DNA of 57,209 bases from Alkalibacterium sp. MB6. GTDB taxonomy: Bacteria > Bacillota > Bacilli > Lactobacillales > Carnobacteriaceae_A. The stretch is from contig NZ_PREX01000017.1 of the NCBI RefSeq assembly GCF_009935905.1, forward strand, positions 1 to 57,209, given 5' to 3'. Under the pieces are notes generated by a model. That model was not told the origin of the DNA. It worked only from the letters and a program-made list of their open reading frames with translations, and made no database searches. Shown one piece after another: positions 42,751 to 52,379 of this stretch (its first letter is position 1; every line of letters begins with the position of its first letter). Made by a program: the position numbers and the translations under genes.

Positions 42751-43178
42751 TTGCTGACACCTCCTGTTTCTTCACACTCGTTCGTAAAATATCTGATTGG
42801 TATCTTCCATCTCTTGGCCTTTGCAATCTCCACAATCATTCCTGAAGAGATTCGATTGCCAAAGACCCAAAGCTCATGGCATTTGCTTAAGAGTATGAGT
42901 CCCATATCAATGCCCAGCTGTCGTTCTTCAGGATCCTCTTCCTCAAGGAATTGTGGGTACATCAAATGTGGAATGATGGGTACAACCTTCTCAGTCACAG
43001 CAAACCTTCCAAACCTTCTGGCTCGTCTGGTGTTCATGTCAATGTCACCGGCAAAGGGACTGCAGATGAACACGATTTTCTTTTTCTTTCTTTGCTTTTC
43101 TTCTTTTTCAATATTGGTTAAAGCTTCAAAGACCGTGGGGTCATGATAGCCTTCTGCATTAAATTTATTTACACTCAT
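42747..43178 (-). CDS. DUF7768/DUF4406-like nucleotide-related protein
   Basis: This 143-residue protein has the pattern IVFICSPFAGDI...R, PIIPHLMYPQFL and ELWVFGNRISSGMIVEI of the nucleoside 2-deoxyribosyltransferase-like fold (DUF4406/DUF7768). It may act on phage or host nucleotides. Start ATG 43178, 8 bp after GGAGG in the preceding gene's end. Activity is inferred from fold only. Confidence 0.75.
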   Translation of the reverse strand: MSVNKFNAEGYHDPTVFEALTNIEKEEKQRKKKKIVFICSPFAGDIDMNTRRARRFGRFAVTEKVVPIIPHLMYPQFLEEEDPEERQLGIDMGLILLSKCHELWVFGNRISSGMIVEIAKAKRWKIPIRYFTNECEETGGVSK

Positions 43179-43182
43179 TTTT

Positions 43183-44583
43183 TTATCCTCCATTTCGCAA
43201 GTTTTCTATTCTGGCCTTGACCGCTTCAATCAAAGCGTTCTGACCGATGTCTTTATTGTCAAGTGCCATCATCACCCTATGATCAATGGTGTCTTTGGCT
43301 AGGATGTGATGGATCACTACCGTTTGCTTCTGTCCTTGCCGCCACAGTCTGGCATTGGCTTGTTGATATAGTTCAAGGCTCCATGTGACACTAAACCAAA
43401 TGATGGTGGAGCCACCCTCTTGAAGGTTGAGTCCGTGCCCCGCTGATGCCGGGTGACACAGGGCAATCTTCATCTCACCCCGATTCCATCTTGCTATGTC
43501 CTCCGAGGTGTTGATGTCTCCTGCATCAAATCTCTCTTTGATTCGGTCACGCTCATGTCTGAAACCGTAGTAGATCAGAACCGGTTTTCCATTGGCTGCT
43601 TCAACAAGATCCTCTAAAGCATCCAGCTTCCTGTCATGAATCTGGTGTACATCTCCGTACTCGTCATAGACTGTTCCGCCCGACATCTGAAGAAGCTTAT
43701 TGGAAAGCACCGCTGCATTGGCAGCATCCACATCACTGTTCTCAAGAGGAAGCAACAGGTCTCTTTCAAGTTTTCTGTAGAGTTTCATTTCCTTTTCAGA
43801 AAGCTCCACTTCCACTTTGTTGAAGATGATTTCCGGCATCTTCAGATACTCCAGAGCTTTCATGCTGATACAGATATCTGAAATCTTGTCGTAGATTTTA
43901 TCCTCAGCATCATCGTTTAGTGCATAGTCTGTTGGTATGCCACCGTTCACGTATTTCTGTGGATGAAAATATCTGCCGCGGTATCCACTAAAGGTTCTAC
44001 CAAGCCTCTCCCCACCATCAAGAAGGTAGATCTGGCTCCAGATATCCAAGAGACCATTTGGAGCAGGCGTTCCAGTCAGTCCCACAATCCTTTTGATTTT
44101 ATGCCTGACCTTTTTCAGTGCTCTGAACCTTTTAGCCGAAGGCGATTTAAAACTGGAAAGTTCATCAATGATCACCATGTCAAAGGGCCAATCGTTTTTA
44201 TAAAACTCCACGAGCCAGGGAACATTCTCTCGGTTGATGGTATAGATATCTGCTTTCTTGTAAAGAGCCATAGTCCGATCCTTCGCACTGCCGAGAACCC
44301 TCGATACCCTTAAGTTCTTCAGATGAGTCCACTTCAAAACCTCATCCAGCCATGTGGTATTTGCCACTCGAAGCGGTGCAATCACCAAGACCTTGGATAC
44401 TTCAAACCGGTCGTGTAGCAGGTCCACAAGAGCGGTCAGTGTGATCACACTCTTGCCAAGACCCATGTCCAGGAACAGTCCTGCAGAAGTTTTCTCCAAG
44501 ATGAACTCTGTGCAATGTATCTGATATTCATGAGGGTGATACGGTAGTCTTGATTTTGGTAGTAACACTTCCGGTAATTGCAT
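43183..44583 (-). CDS. SNF2-type DEAD/DEAH helicase
   Basis: This 466-residue ATPase has Walker A DMGLGKS, DELSSF (motif II), TGTPAPN (III), and QANARLWRQGQ (VI), i.e. a short SNF2/Swi2 core without extra domains. It probably translocates on DNA in replication or recombination. Start ATG 44583 (AGGAGG 8 bp ahead) overlaps the VRR-NUC gene, the usual pair in phages. Confidence 0.93.
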   Translation of the reverse strand: MQLPEVLLPKSRLPYHPHEYQIHCTEFILEKTSAGLFLDMGLGKSVITLTALVDLLHDRFEVSKVLVIAPLRVANTTWLDEVLKWTHLKNLRVSRVLGSAKDRTMALYKKADIYTINRENVPWLVEFYKNDWPFDMVIIDELSSFKSPSAKRFRALKKVRHKIKRIVGLTGTPAPNGLLDIWSQIYLLDGGERLGRTFSGYRGRYFHPQKYVNGGIPTDYALNDDAEDKIYDKISDICISMKALEYLKMPEIIFNKVEVELSEKEMKLYRKLERDLLLPLENSDVDAANAAVLSNKLLQMSGGTVYDEYGDVHQIHDRKLDALEDLVEAANGKPVLIYYGFRHERDRIKERFDAGDINTSEDIARWNRGEMKIALCHPASAGHGLNLQEGGSTIIWFSVTWSLELYQQANARLWRQGQKQTVVIHHILAKDTIDHRVMMALDNKDIGQNALIEAVKARIENLRNGG

Positions 44584-44845
44584 CCACCACACCTCCTATG
44601 TCCTCTGGACTGTCCAGGCAATAAACCAAAAACCCTAGCCCTTCCAGCTCTCCTTTTCGCTTTATCTGATTGGGTCGCATCTTTTTGCCTGGTGCCTTCA
44701 CCTCAACAAATCCTGCTCTGCCACCAGGCAGAAGCACCAACCGGTCTGGCACTCCATTTATTCCAGGTGAGATAAACTTAAAAGCCCTCCCACCTCTTCT
44801 TTTCACTTCTTTCACGAGCATCAGCTCAATCTCTTTTTCAGTCAT
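44528..44845 (-). CDS. VRR-NUC domain nuclease
   Basis: This 105-residue PD-(D/E)XK nuclease has GINGVPDRLVLLPGGRAGFVEVKAPGK split into the family's catalytic D (PDR) and E-x-K (EVK). It works on structured DNA, likely with the SNF2 helicase whose gene overlaps it. Start ATG 44845 (GAGGTG ahead). Confidence 0.92.
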   Translation of the reverse strand: MTEKEIELMLVKEVKRRGGRAFKFISPGINGVPDRLVLLPGGRAGFVEVKAPGKKMRPNQIKRKGELEGLGFLVYCLDSPEDIGGVVDAITGSVTTKIKTTVSPS

Positions 44846-44854
44846 GTCTTTCAC

Positions 44855-45190
44855 CTCATTTATTGATGCAGTTTATTTCCTCTGCTTGTCATCGTTTCAT
44901 TCGCTGCAATAATTGTGCATCGTTACTTGCAACTTCTCATCTTCAGAATGACTTATGTTTCCTCGCATTTTTCTTTGTAATTAAGTCTGTAATTATCTCT
45001 GTAATTAGGGGGTTAAAAACTCTTACGCGCGTATACCAGTGTAATTACGTCATTATTGCTATTAATTACTTATTTCTTATTCTTTTGGTTATTCTTAATT
45101 ACATAATTACAAATGACCTTAAACCCTTTGTGATTACAGACTTTTTTGCTGTAATTAGAATTTGTAATCAACTTTTCTTCGTTACGCACA
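44855..45190. other. AT-rich iteron-like region, candidate replication origin
   Basis: The gap of about 340 bp has no supported gene. It holds three tandem 12-bp units starting with GTAATTA (44977, 44989, 45001), further GTAATTA at 45041 and 45151, and TAATTAC at 45063, 45096 and 45104. It lies directly downstream of the primase/helicase gene and upstream of nuclease and helicase, a fitting place for an origin or for binding of a replication regulator. Confidence 0.45.
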
Positions 45191-47650
45191 TTACAAGTTG
45201 CTGTCACTTGACCCTTGCTCTTGTGTAATTGAATCTTCATCCAGATTACACACCCGGCAGAAGGTCTTCTGATTGCCGTAAAGCGGAAACCTCGTTTGAC
45301 CCTGCTTGTTACCGGTGTAGCTTTCCCAGCCGCCGATTCGCATGAGCACTCCGATGATCTCATAGGAATCCTGACGTCTTAAATTGGACTTGTCTTTACC
45401 AAGGCACTCACACCAGATCTCATGAACACAGACCTTGTCTCGTCTCTTCGTGCCGACCGGCATTTCCGATCCAAATTCACTTTGACCTGCCAGGTAGCTG
45501 CGTCTTTCATAAAGGTCCATGTTGTCCCAGTTTTCAGGTAGCAAGGCTTCAAGATAATCTCCGATGAGTCCTTCTCTGTCATCTGCTTCCATGGCATCCC
45601 GCTGTTCTTCAAGTGCCATGCGTTCTTCATCTCCTTTAAGCAGCAAGGCTTCTCCGTCTTTATATCGAACCAGGGCCTCTGCCCAGATCTGATCAATGTC
45701 CTCCATGTTCCAAACACTTTTCTTCCCGCCACTGACCCTCACAGGCCAGAACCGTCTGTTTCCGGTTATGTCTCTAAGGAAGCCGCTGATATTGTTGGTG
45801 CTTCCCACAATGATGCACTGCCTTGGATGGTTCTCCACGTTTACGCCATAGCTTTGTCTGAACTTATCATCAGTCCTGGTGATGAAGGACTTGACCGTCT
45901 CCACATCGATCTTGCGAAGACCTGCCAACTCTCCCAGCTCCAGGATCCAGTAGCCTTGGAGTTTTTCCGCACCTGCTTTGTCCCGCATATCTGATACGGT
46001 TAAACTGTCTGAAAACCATGAACCGCTAAGCTTCGCAAAGAAGGTGGACTTTCCGATACCTTGGGGTCCATTGAGCACCAAAATGTAGTCGAACTTGATA
46101 CCCGGTTCAAAAATCCTCGCAACCGCTGCTACTAAAGTCTTTCGCATCACGGATCTAGTGTATTTGTTATCCTCTGCACCTAGATAGTCGATCAGCAGCG
46201 TATCCACCCTCTCGATTCCGTCCCAAACCGGGAGTCCACCGAGATAATCTTTAACCGGATGAAACACACGCTCAGATGCAGCTGTTATGAGTGCGTCTTT
46301 GACTTTGGCCGGTGACCAGATGCCATAGTGCCTATCAAGATACATCTTAAGATTCGAATGATCTGAATCATTCCAACCATCCTTCACCTGCTCCCAAGGT
46401 AGGGATCCATTCACGTCCATCAAGCTTTTCATCTGGTTATAGGCGATGCCCTTTAACCTTGGATCGTGTCGCATGATTGTTAGAATATTTGTCGGTGTAT
46501 CTTTCACCGTTCCGTTCTTGTTGAGTTCAAGTTGAAGCTGCCATGAAAGATCCTCATCCTCTTCAGATTCTGTTTCTTTCGTGTCTACGTCATCTTCATC
46601 CTTTTGAAATTCCTCTTTCATGTCCTCTGCTCGCTCTTTGGCCAGTTGCTTCTTGACCTTTTCATCTGTGGTGCAGAACTCTAGCATGGTTTTCACAGAG
46701 GGAAGCTGTTTTCTTTCATCTGCACCCTCATCCAGTTCACCAAACCGGTGAATCCTCACAAGGTCAAAGGCGTTGCATAAATGGCCGCATGCCGGATCTG
46801 TCGCATGATGGGAATAGGCATGTTTTCCGTTGTAGACCACAACACCAGCTGTAGAGTCTGCCGGAATGTAGTCATATCTCTCAGGCATGACACTTGGCTG
46901 ATATACGTCTGAGAGAAAAGTCTCGATGGCTTCTTCTATGGTGTAGCTCCTACAAAATGCACCAATCAACCCTTCTTTTCTGGTGGGGTCCGCTTGCTTT
47001 TTCATCAACCTGTCCAACAGTTTGGTTTGTCTTGATGAAACAGGCCATGATGATGAGTCCTGCCAGTTGTCGTAAAGCTTTAGGATACTGTCAGGATTTA
47101 GGTAACTCCCTTGGATTTCCCTGAAGAAATATTCCCCGTCACTGGATGTGCTTGGCCAATACATGAGCCGATTGGGTTCGTAGGTGGTGTCATCGAAAAG
47201 CTCCATACCGATTTCTTTGGCGATTCTTCTGCTGACAGCCTGGTACTCATCTGCGGTCACTGTTCTTGACAGTGGAATGATGAGTCTGAGTCTTGGCTTT
47301 TCCGGTGTATGTTTATGGGTGGAGTAGATCACCGCTGCCTGTCCATAGAGCATCTCCATGTTTTCAGCTATGGCTACTGCATCATCTGCATAATCCATAT
47401 CCAGGGTTAGCATGGAGCGGTTTATAACACCGGCTTTGTTTCGTCTGCCATCTTTAAGCTGACCAGCTACAAAACCACCTACATCTTTCACATCATCCTG
47501 CTGATACTTCTTCATTTTTCTGTATTCTTCTTGTGTTTCACTGGTGACGATTGTTTGGGAGAGCCGCTTAGCGAAGTCTTCCCAGGATACCGTCTGTTCC
47601 TTCCACAATTTATCTTTACGGCTGTTGCCTGTTGAAATAATAAATTTCAT
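45191..47650 (-). CDS. VapE-type primase/helicase
   Basis: This 819-residue replication protein has an N-terminal primase-like part (TLDMDYAD, IYSTHKHTPEKPRLRLIIPL), an acidic linker (about 340-370), and a C-terminal VirE/VapE P-loop ATPase (LNGPQGIGKST; ELGELAGLRK; IIVGSTNN). It would prime and unwind phage DNA. GGAGG precedes the ATG. A length of about 800 residues is usual for phage members. Confidence 0.92.
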   Translation of the reverse strand: MKFIISTGNSRKDKLWKEQTVSWEDFAKRLSQTIVTSETQEEYRKMKKYQQDDVKDVGGFVAGQLKDGRRNKAGVINRSMLTLDMDYADDAVAIAENMEMLYGQAAVIYSTHKHTPEKPRLRLIIPLSRTVTADEYQAVSRRIAKEIGMELFDDTTYEPNRLMYWPSTSSDGEYFFREIQGSYLNPDSILKLYDNWQDSSSWPVSSRQTKLLDRLMKKQADPTRKEGLIGAFCRSYTIEEAIETFLSDVYQPSVMPERYDYIPADSTAGVVVYNGKHAYSHHATDPACGHLCNAFDLVRIHRFGELDEGADERKQLPSVKTMLEFCTTDEKVKKQLAKERAEDMKEEFQKDEDDVDTKETESEEDEDLSWQLQLELNKNGTVKDTPTNILTIMRHDPRLKGIAYNQMKSLMDVNGSLPWEQVKDGWNDSDHSNLKMYLDRHYGIWSPAKVKDALITAASERVFHPVKDYLGGLPVWDGIERVDTLLIDYLGAEDNKYTRSVMRKTLVAAVARIFEPGIKFDYILVLNGPQGIGKSTFFAKLSGSWFSDSLTVSDMRDKAGAEKLQGYWILELGELAGLRKIDVETVKSFITRTDDKFRQSYGVNVENHPRQCIIVGSTNNISGFLRDITGNRRFWPVRVSGGKKSVWNMEDIDQIWAEALVRYKDGEALLLKGDEERMALEEQRDAMEADDREGLIGDYLEALLPENWDNMDLYERRSYLAGQSEFGSEMPVGTKRRDKVCVHEIWCECLGKDKSNLRRQDSYEIIGVLMRIGGWESYTGNKQGQTRFPLYGNQKTFCRVCNLDEDSITQEQGSSDSNL

Positions 47651-47668
47651 GGCGTCCTCCTTCTATTG

Positions 47669-47983
47669 CTATGTTTTTTTGATTAGAACAAGGTCATAAT
47701 CATCGCAGCTATAAATTACTTCTGCACGTGCCTGCAGTCTGCTACTCTCTTTTAAATGAGTCTTGTCTGCTGCTTGAGGTGACGCATTTTCTGAAAGACC
47801 AAGAAGGTAGTCAACGGACTTGTTTAATCTTTTTGATAGGTGACCCATTACTTCAAACTTTGGCTCTCTTTTTCCGGTTTCCCACATGCCAACGGTCCCG
47901 CTTGAAACTTTAAGGGTTTTCGCCAATTCAACTTGTGTTAGTCCTACTTCTTTACGAGAAGCCTTTAATCTTTCAGAAAACAT
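47669..47983 (-). CDS. XRE-family regulator
   Basis: This 104-residue protein has an N-terminal helix-turn-helix (LTQVELAKTLKVSSGTVGMWE) and a short C-terminal extension. It lies inside the replication operon, so it may tune it rather than maintain lysogeny. AGGAGG precedes the ATG. Confidence 0.9.
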   Translation of the reverse strand: MFSERLKASRKEVGLTQVELAKTLKVSSGTVGMWETGKREPKFEVMGHLSKRLNKSVDYLLGLSENASPQAADKTHLKESSRLQARAEVIYSCDDYDLVLIKKT

Positions 47984-47992
47984 CGCAACCTC

Positions 47993-48166
47993 CTACTCTA
48001 TACAATCCGGGCAAACATCTACCCAACCACCATCAATCTTCTTTCTCTTCCATTCGATGTCTGCCCCTGCATCTGCAGCATCTTGAAATGTCTCGTATTC
48101 TTCATCTGAATCCGCTCCGCATATGTCACAAATCAAGGTGTACTTTCCATATTCTTTTGAAATCAT
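47993..48166 (-). CDS. Small zinc-ribbon protein
   Basis: This 57-residue protein, starting MISKEYGKYTLICDICGAD and ending WVDVCPDCIE, has two Cys pairs for one zinc. Its stop lies inside the ribosome site of the next gene. Its function is unknown. The start is supported by GGAAAG some 8 bp ahead. Confidence 0.75.
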   Translation of the reverse strand: MISKEYGKYTLICDICGADSDEEYETFQDAADAGADIEWKRKKIDGGWVDVCPDCIE

Positions 48167-48212
48167 CTATCTTTCCTCGCTTTCTTTTCATTTATCTAAA
48201 TGCAGTAACTTA

Positions 48213-50168
48213 TTAATCCTTCTGGTAAAAGTCGCAAGCATAGCCATCTGCATCCAGTGGCAATCCCTCCGACCACTTGGGACTTTCGCTCATGATGCGG
48301 CAAACCTCTTCTACGCTGGACTCGCCCACTGGCACTTCACAGATCACCTCATCGTGTACATGAGCGACAATGTCAAACCCTGATTCATCAAGCCTTAGCA
48401 TGGCCTCACCGAGTAAGTCTCTGGCAGTTGCCTGTACAATGTTCTCCACAATCTTTGGGCCGTAGGTTTCAATTCGCTCCCACTTCTTCGTGGTTCCGAT
48501 ACCTTCATAGGTCAATCCTTCTCGTCCGAATTTATTCAGCATCAGCTTTGGCTTCACATAAACCAGGTCCCTTCCGGATGGAAGTGTTACGAAAAGCATG
48601 CCGCTTTTATAGGTGAAGAGAATCCCATGAGTTCTAGTTCTGGTTCTCTCCTTCACTGCCTTAATGGCCATCTTGTCCACTTCCCACCAGAAATTCACGA
48701 TGTGAGGATTTGCTCTTCGCCAGTTATCGATCAGACCTTGCAGCTCCTGTTCTTCCACACCCATCTCCAAGGCACCCATGGATTTAAGTGCTCCAACCCC
48801 TCCACCATACCCACAGGCAAGTTCAGAAATTTTGCCCTTTTGCCTCAGTTGACTACCCTTTGTTATTTCATCAAGCGGCACATGAAACATCTGTGAAGCA
48901 GATGCCTCATAGATCTTTCCGTGGGACTCGAATACTTCAAGCCGCCACTTTTCTCCGGCGAGCCAGGACAGCACCCTCGCTTCAATGGCTGAAAAGTCAG
49001 CTACGATGAACCGGTGCCCTTCTTTTGGAATGAAGGCGGTTCTTATGAGTTCTGACAGTACCCCTGGTGTATTTCCAAAGAGCATCTGGAGATCCTCAAA
49101 TCGACCTTCTTTAACCAGATCTCTAGCAAGCTTTAGGTCTACAAGGTGGTTCTGTGGGAGATTTTGGACTTGCACCAGCCTTCCGGCAAACCGACCTGTT
49201 CGATTGGCCCCATAGAACTGAAACAGTCCATGGACTCTGCCATCTAAACAAACTGCCCTTTCGATGGCTTCATATTTCCTGACACTGGTCTTGGCCATGA
49301 GGAGCCGAAGCTTAAGTGCTTCTTCCACTTCACCTTCTGTTTCTGAGACCAGCTCTTTTACGTTTTTCTTTGAAAGACTCGCCACTTCCACACCCCGCTC
49401 TGATAGCCAGTCCTTCAGTTGTGATACCGAGTTTGGGTTCTCTAAGCCTGTCAGTTCATAGGCTCTTTCTGTTGCTGCGACGGTAAACTGATGATCACAG
49501 GATATGGCCTGCATGACGAAATTCATATCCGCCCTAAAGCCTCTATCATTAATCCTTTGGTCCAGTTCATAGAGCCTTTGTTCTGACATCGGTATGGGGT
49601 AGTCCTTAATCTTTTTTCTTATTTCCAGCTCCACTTCAACGTCTCTGATGTTGTATTGTTTGAACAGCTCCCATTTGTCCGGCGCATCCGATGGCATGTT
49701 TCTCGCTCGTCCACCATTGGCCGCTGTTGGCTTGCAGGGAATACAGAAATATCGGATCAGCGGCTTTCCCTCAGACATCTTTTGCGCTTCAAGACTCAAC
49801 ACCTTAGACACACCATCCAGGTGGAGTGGAAGTCCAAGCATTGCTGCCTGAACCTCACTGCACCTCCATGAGGATGGATCAATATACACTTCCCGGTCTA
49901 ACTTACGGGTGAAATACCGCATAAGAGCAACCCTTTCAAAATTGGCATTAAAAGCCGTCTTTATAATGTCATTGCGAATTATCGCTTCCACTATTTCTTC
50001 AGGAATCTCTTCACCACTAGCTAGGTCAATCAGATGAACTGGTCCTTCGTCTAGGCTGTAGGCAAAGAGAAGTATGTCGAAGTTTGGACTGTCTGTGTAG
50101 CGGTAAACACCACACTTTCCTAGGTCAATATCTGAGTAGGTCTCGATGTCGATGGATAGCGTTCTCAT
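48213..50168 (-). CDS. DNA polymerase, family A (phage type)
   Basis: This 651-residue polymerase has an N-terminal 3'-5' exonuclease-like part (SIDIETYSDIDL) and palm motifs A (DFSAIEARVLSWLAGE), B (RQKGKISELACGYGGG) and C (VHDEVICEVP). It copies phage DNA. GGAGG precedes the ATG. Neighbours are the DUF2815 protein and the small zinc gene, the standard clostridial phage order. Confidence 0.95.
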   Translation of the reverse strand: MRTLSIDIETYSDIDLGKCGVYRYTDSPNFDILLFAYSLDEGPVHLIDLASGEEIPEEIVEAIIRNDIIKTAFNANFERVALMRYFTRKLDREVYIDPSSWRCSEVQAAMLGLPLHLDGVSKVLSLEAQKMSEGKPLIRYFCIPCKPTAANGGRARNMPSDAPDKWELFKQYNIRDVEVELEIRKKIKDYPIPMSEQRLYELDQRINDRGFRADMNFVMQAISCDHQFTVAATERAYELTGLENPNSVSQLKDWLSERGVEVASLSKKNVKELVSETEGEVEEALKLRLLMAKTSVRKYEAIERAVCLDGRVHGLFQFYGANRTGRFAGRLVQVQNLPQNHLVDLKLARDLVKEGRFEDLQMLFGNTPGVLSELIRTAFIPKEGHRFIVADFSAIEARVLSWLAGEKWRLEVFESHGKIYEASASQMFHVPLDEITKGSQLRQKGKISELACGYGGGVGALKSMGALEMGVEEQELQGLIDNWRRANPHIVNFWWEVDKMAIKAVKERTRTRTHGILFTYKSGMLFVTLPSGRDLVYVKPKLMLNKFGREGLTYEGIGTTKKWERIETYGPKIVENIVQATARDLLGEAMLRLDESGFDIVAHVHDEVICEVPVGESSVEEVCRIMSESPKWSEGLPLDADGYACDFYQKD

Positions 50169-50199
50169 GTGTCACCGCCTCCTCTCATTCTTTTTGCTG

Positions 50200-50733
50200 C
50201 TATGCCAGAAAATCATCGTCGGCTTCAATCTCGAAGTCATCTTCTGCTCGGCTCTTGCCACCCAGTGGTTCTCCGTCTTTAAGCTTCTGAACGTTCCCGA
50301 GACCTGCCGCTATACCACGGTTTCCATTCACATTGAAGGCATAGAGGTTTATGCTTACCTTTCCATAACAACCGGAGTAGACTTCATTCCTATCAAGAAT
50401 GGTTCGAATCTGTCCATCCACAACTTGTGGGGCATCCTTGGAATTGGCATTGATGAAATAGCAACCTTCATAATTCGGGTCATCCGGTCTGTCGATATCA
50501 CCATCACGAAGGGGTGTCTTCAGATTCGCCGGAATCTTCCCACCAAATTTAGGTGCACCTTCCTGTTTGGCTGCTTCCACCGCTTTTAAAACAGCATTGA
50601 CTGTCTTCTTGTCTGTCTTCGGAATGATGATGGAGACGCTGTATTTCGGATCACTACCATTGATGCTTTTGGGTTCCCAAACGTTCACATAGCTCAGTCT
50701 TCCAGGTACAACCACTTTCGTTTCTTTACTCAT
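50200..50733 (-). CDS. DUF2815 protein, probable single-strand DNA-binding protein
   Basis: This 177-residue protein has an OB-like pattern (RLSYVNVWEPKSI, KYSVSIIIPKTDKKT), then INANSKDAPQVVD and a strongly acidic C-terminal tail (EDDFEIEADDDF), as in single-strand-binding proteins. DUF2815 genes go with DUF2800 and family A polymerase in Firmicutes phages. GGAGG precedes the ATG. Confidence 0.88.
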   Translation of the reverse strand: MSKETKVVVPGRLSYVNVWEPKSINGSDPKYSVSIIIPKTDKKTVNAVLKAVEAAKQEGAPKFGGKIPANLKTPLRDGDIDRPDDPNYEGCYFINANSKDAPQVVDGQIRTILDRNEVYSGCYGKVSINLYAFNVNGNRGIAAGLGNVQKLKDGEPLGGKSRAEDDFEIEADDDFLA

Positions 50734-50823
50734 AATAAAATCCTCCTAAGATTTGAATTTGTTTGTTTCTTTTTTTCAGGTATGTTCTTTGTTGCTTGGT
50801 GATGATGTTTGATTGCTCTTGTG

Positions 50824-51990
50824 TTACGATTCCACCTGAAATTCTGCATGGATCGGATCCACAGCCTGGCGTTTGTCAGCCTCTGAAACCAGGGTGAGTT
50901 TGCCCTTTGGCTTTTCCACAAGGCTCCCCAATAGCTCATTGAACTTCTTCTTGCCCATGAGCTTCTCCATCTCAGTGATGGTGATAAGGCTCTGTTTGAA
51001 GATGTCTGTATATCCTGCTTCCTTTGCAGTTTCAGCAACTGCAGTTTCATCTGTGAACTTCCTTCTGGTTCTTCCTTCGACGAGCTTGAATCCATCCCAC
51101 TCTCTACCTTCATTGATGGCCAGCGCTGTAGCGTAGGTGTAGATATCCCCTGCCCATTTAGCCAGTTCATCCGCAAGACCAATGATTTCAGCGATTTCTT
51201 CATCTGTGAGAAGAGCAGGATCCTGAAACTCATACTTTAATAGTTCAAGGTTTTTCACAGCCCTAGCTCTGCACTGATTCTTTGCTCTACAGAATCTGCA
51301 ATGGTCTCCGGCACAAAACTCTCCGCCACCCGTACTTGCCAGTAATGCTTTAGGCTTCAACTCCTCCTCTGCCCACTTCAGGAGTTCTTCCACCGTTATC
51401 TCCCATGTGGAGAAGTTATCCACCCTAGGCTGAACGATAGCCATTGACACTTTTTCGATGTCATAGAGCATGTCGAAAAGGGATAAGGCGCCGAGTGCAT
51501 AGAGCATCATCTGTGGATTCTTTTCTGCTGAAACGATAACACCACGTCCGTATTTCAAATCCACCACATATAAAGTTCCTCTCCCGTTTTCTTTTTCACT
51601 TTTATTCCCATCTCCAACAACAACCAGATCTCCGGTTCCAAAGCCTTCGGGTACATAATCACTAAAATCAAGCTTTTGCTCTATTAAGATTTGCGGATCT
51701 GAGCAGTTTTCTTTTGACTTCTGAATCAGCTCTAGACAGTACTCCACATACAAATCTGTCATTTCATCCATCTCATCTGAGTGATAAGGACTTGTGGGTT
51801 TCTTGGATCGCATTTTCAGTGCTTTCTTCAGCTTGTGTTCAGCCAGGTCATGTGCCGCAGTTCCTTCCTCTGCATAGGTGCTTGTCTCGTTTGGGAACTG
51901 CTGCTCTAGATGAGCGGATGGTGGACAGTTCATCCAGCGGTGCGCCCCTGATGCGGAGTAGATGGAATGTGCGTTATATGATCCACTCAC
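50824..51990 (-). CDS. DUF2800 protein, Cas4/RecB-like nuclease
   Basis: This 388-residue protein has PD-(D/E)XK-type elements (GTGDLVVV, LYVVDLKYGRG) and a Cys cluster (CAGDHCRFCRAKNQC) that could hold iron-sulfur, as in Cas4/AddB-type nucleases. The N-terminal HRWMNCPPS motif is typical of DUF2800. It starts at GTG 51990, overlapping the preceding stop. Role: recombination or processing of phage DNA ends. Confidence 0.88.
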   Translation of the reverse strand: MSGSYNAHSIYSASGAHRWMNCPPSAHLEQQFPNETSTYAEEGTAAHDLAEHKLKKALKMRSKKPTSPYHSDEMDEMTDLYVEYCLELIQKSKENCSDPQILIEQKLDFSDYVPEGFGTGDLVVVGDGNKSEKENGRGTLYVVDLKYGRGVIVSAEKNPQMMLYALGALSLFDMLYDIEKVSMAIVQPRVDNFSTWEITVEELLKWAEEELKPKALLASTGGGEFCAGDHCRFCRAKNQCRARAVKNLELLKYEFQDPALLTDEEIAEIIGLADELAKWAGDIYTYATALAINEGREWDGFKLVEGRTRRKFTDETAVAETAKEAGYTDIFKQSLITITEMEKLMGKKKFNELLGSLVEKPKGKLTLVSEADKRQAVDPIHAEFQVES

Positions 51991-52379
51991 TTCAGCTCAC
52001 CCACTTCCTTAAGGGCAGTCGCATAATGCATCGGATCCAGAGATGAGAGGTTGTTTGCCCCATATTTAGTGATGATGGCTTTCACCGCCTCTCTATGACC
52101 ATCTCTGCTCTTATCAGCCATAGCTGCTCTGACTTCTTCCAATGTTGGTAGTTTTTCTTCTGGTACTTCTTCAACCGGTGCTTCTTCAACTTCAGGCGCC
52201 TTAGTTTCTGATTCTTCTACCTTTGCCTTTGCCTTGGATTTCTTTTTAGTTGGTTCTTCCTTGGCTTCATTGGCAGGCACGGTTTCATTTGCTTCCATGG
52301 CACGTACCAAAGTCTCTATACTTTCAGCCAACGACCTAAGATCGCTGACAACATCCAGTGCGAGTTTAATTTTACTCAT
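51987..52379 (-). CDS. Small phage protein with acidic/lysine linker
   Basis: This 130-residue protein has an N-terminal helix (SDLRSLAESIETLVRAM), a Lys/Glu-rich low-complexity linker (about 38-75) and a C-terminal helical domain (VRAAMADKSRDGHREAVKAIIT). Similar proteins beside DUF2800 are sometimes labelled rRNA-biogenesis-like, without evidence. Its start overlaps metK; its stop overlaps the next start. Confidence 0.7.
   Translation of the reverse strand: MSKIKLALDVVSDLRSLAESIETLVRAMEANETVPANEAKEEPTKKKSKAKAKVEESETKAPEVEEAPVEEVPEEKLPTLEEVRAAMADKSRDGHREAVKAIITKYGANNLSSLDPMHYATALKEVGELK

Noticed and set aside
44977-45010. CRISPR-like spaced repeats
   Set aside because: Units are 12 bp with 7-bp identity and 5-bp spacers; far too short for a CRISPR array, and no cas genes are present. 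Read instead as iterons.
44863-45228. 121-residue plus-strand open frame in the iteron region
   Set aside because: No ribosome site, odd composition from AT-rich repeats, and it runs into the primase gene antisense.
50730-51233. 167-residue minus-strand open frame overlapping the DUF2800 gene
   Set aside because: Different frame of the same DNA; its composition (many Ser, Trp, Arg) is that of an out-of-frame reading, and the DUF2800 frame is well conserved.
50824-51990. True Cas4 of an adaptation module
   Set aside because: The Cys cluster and nuclease motifs resemble Cas4/RecB, but the neighbours are phage replication genes and the pattern is DUF2800.
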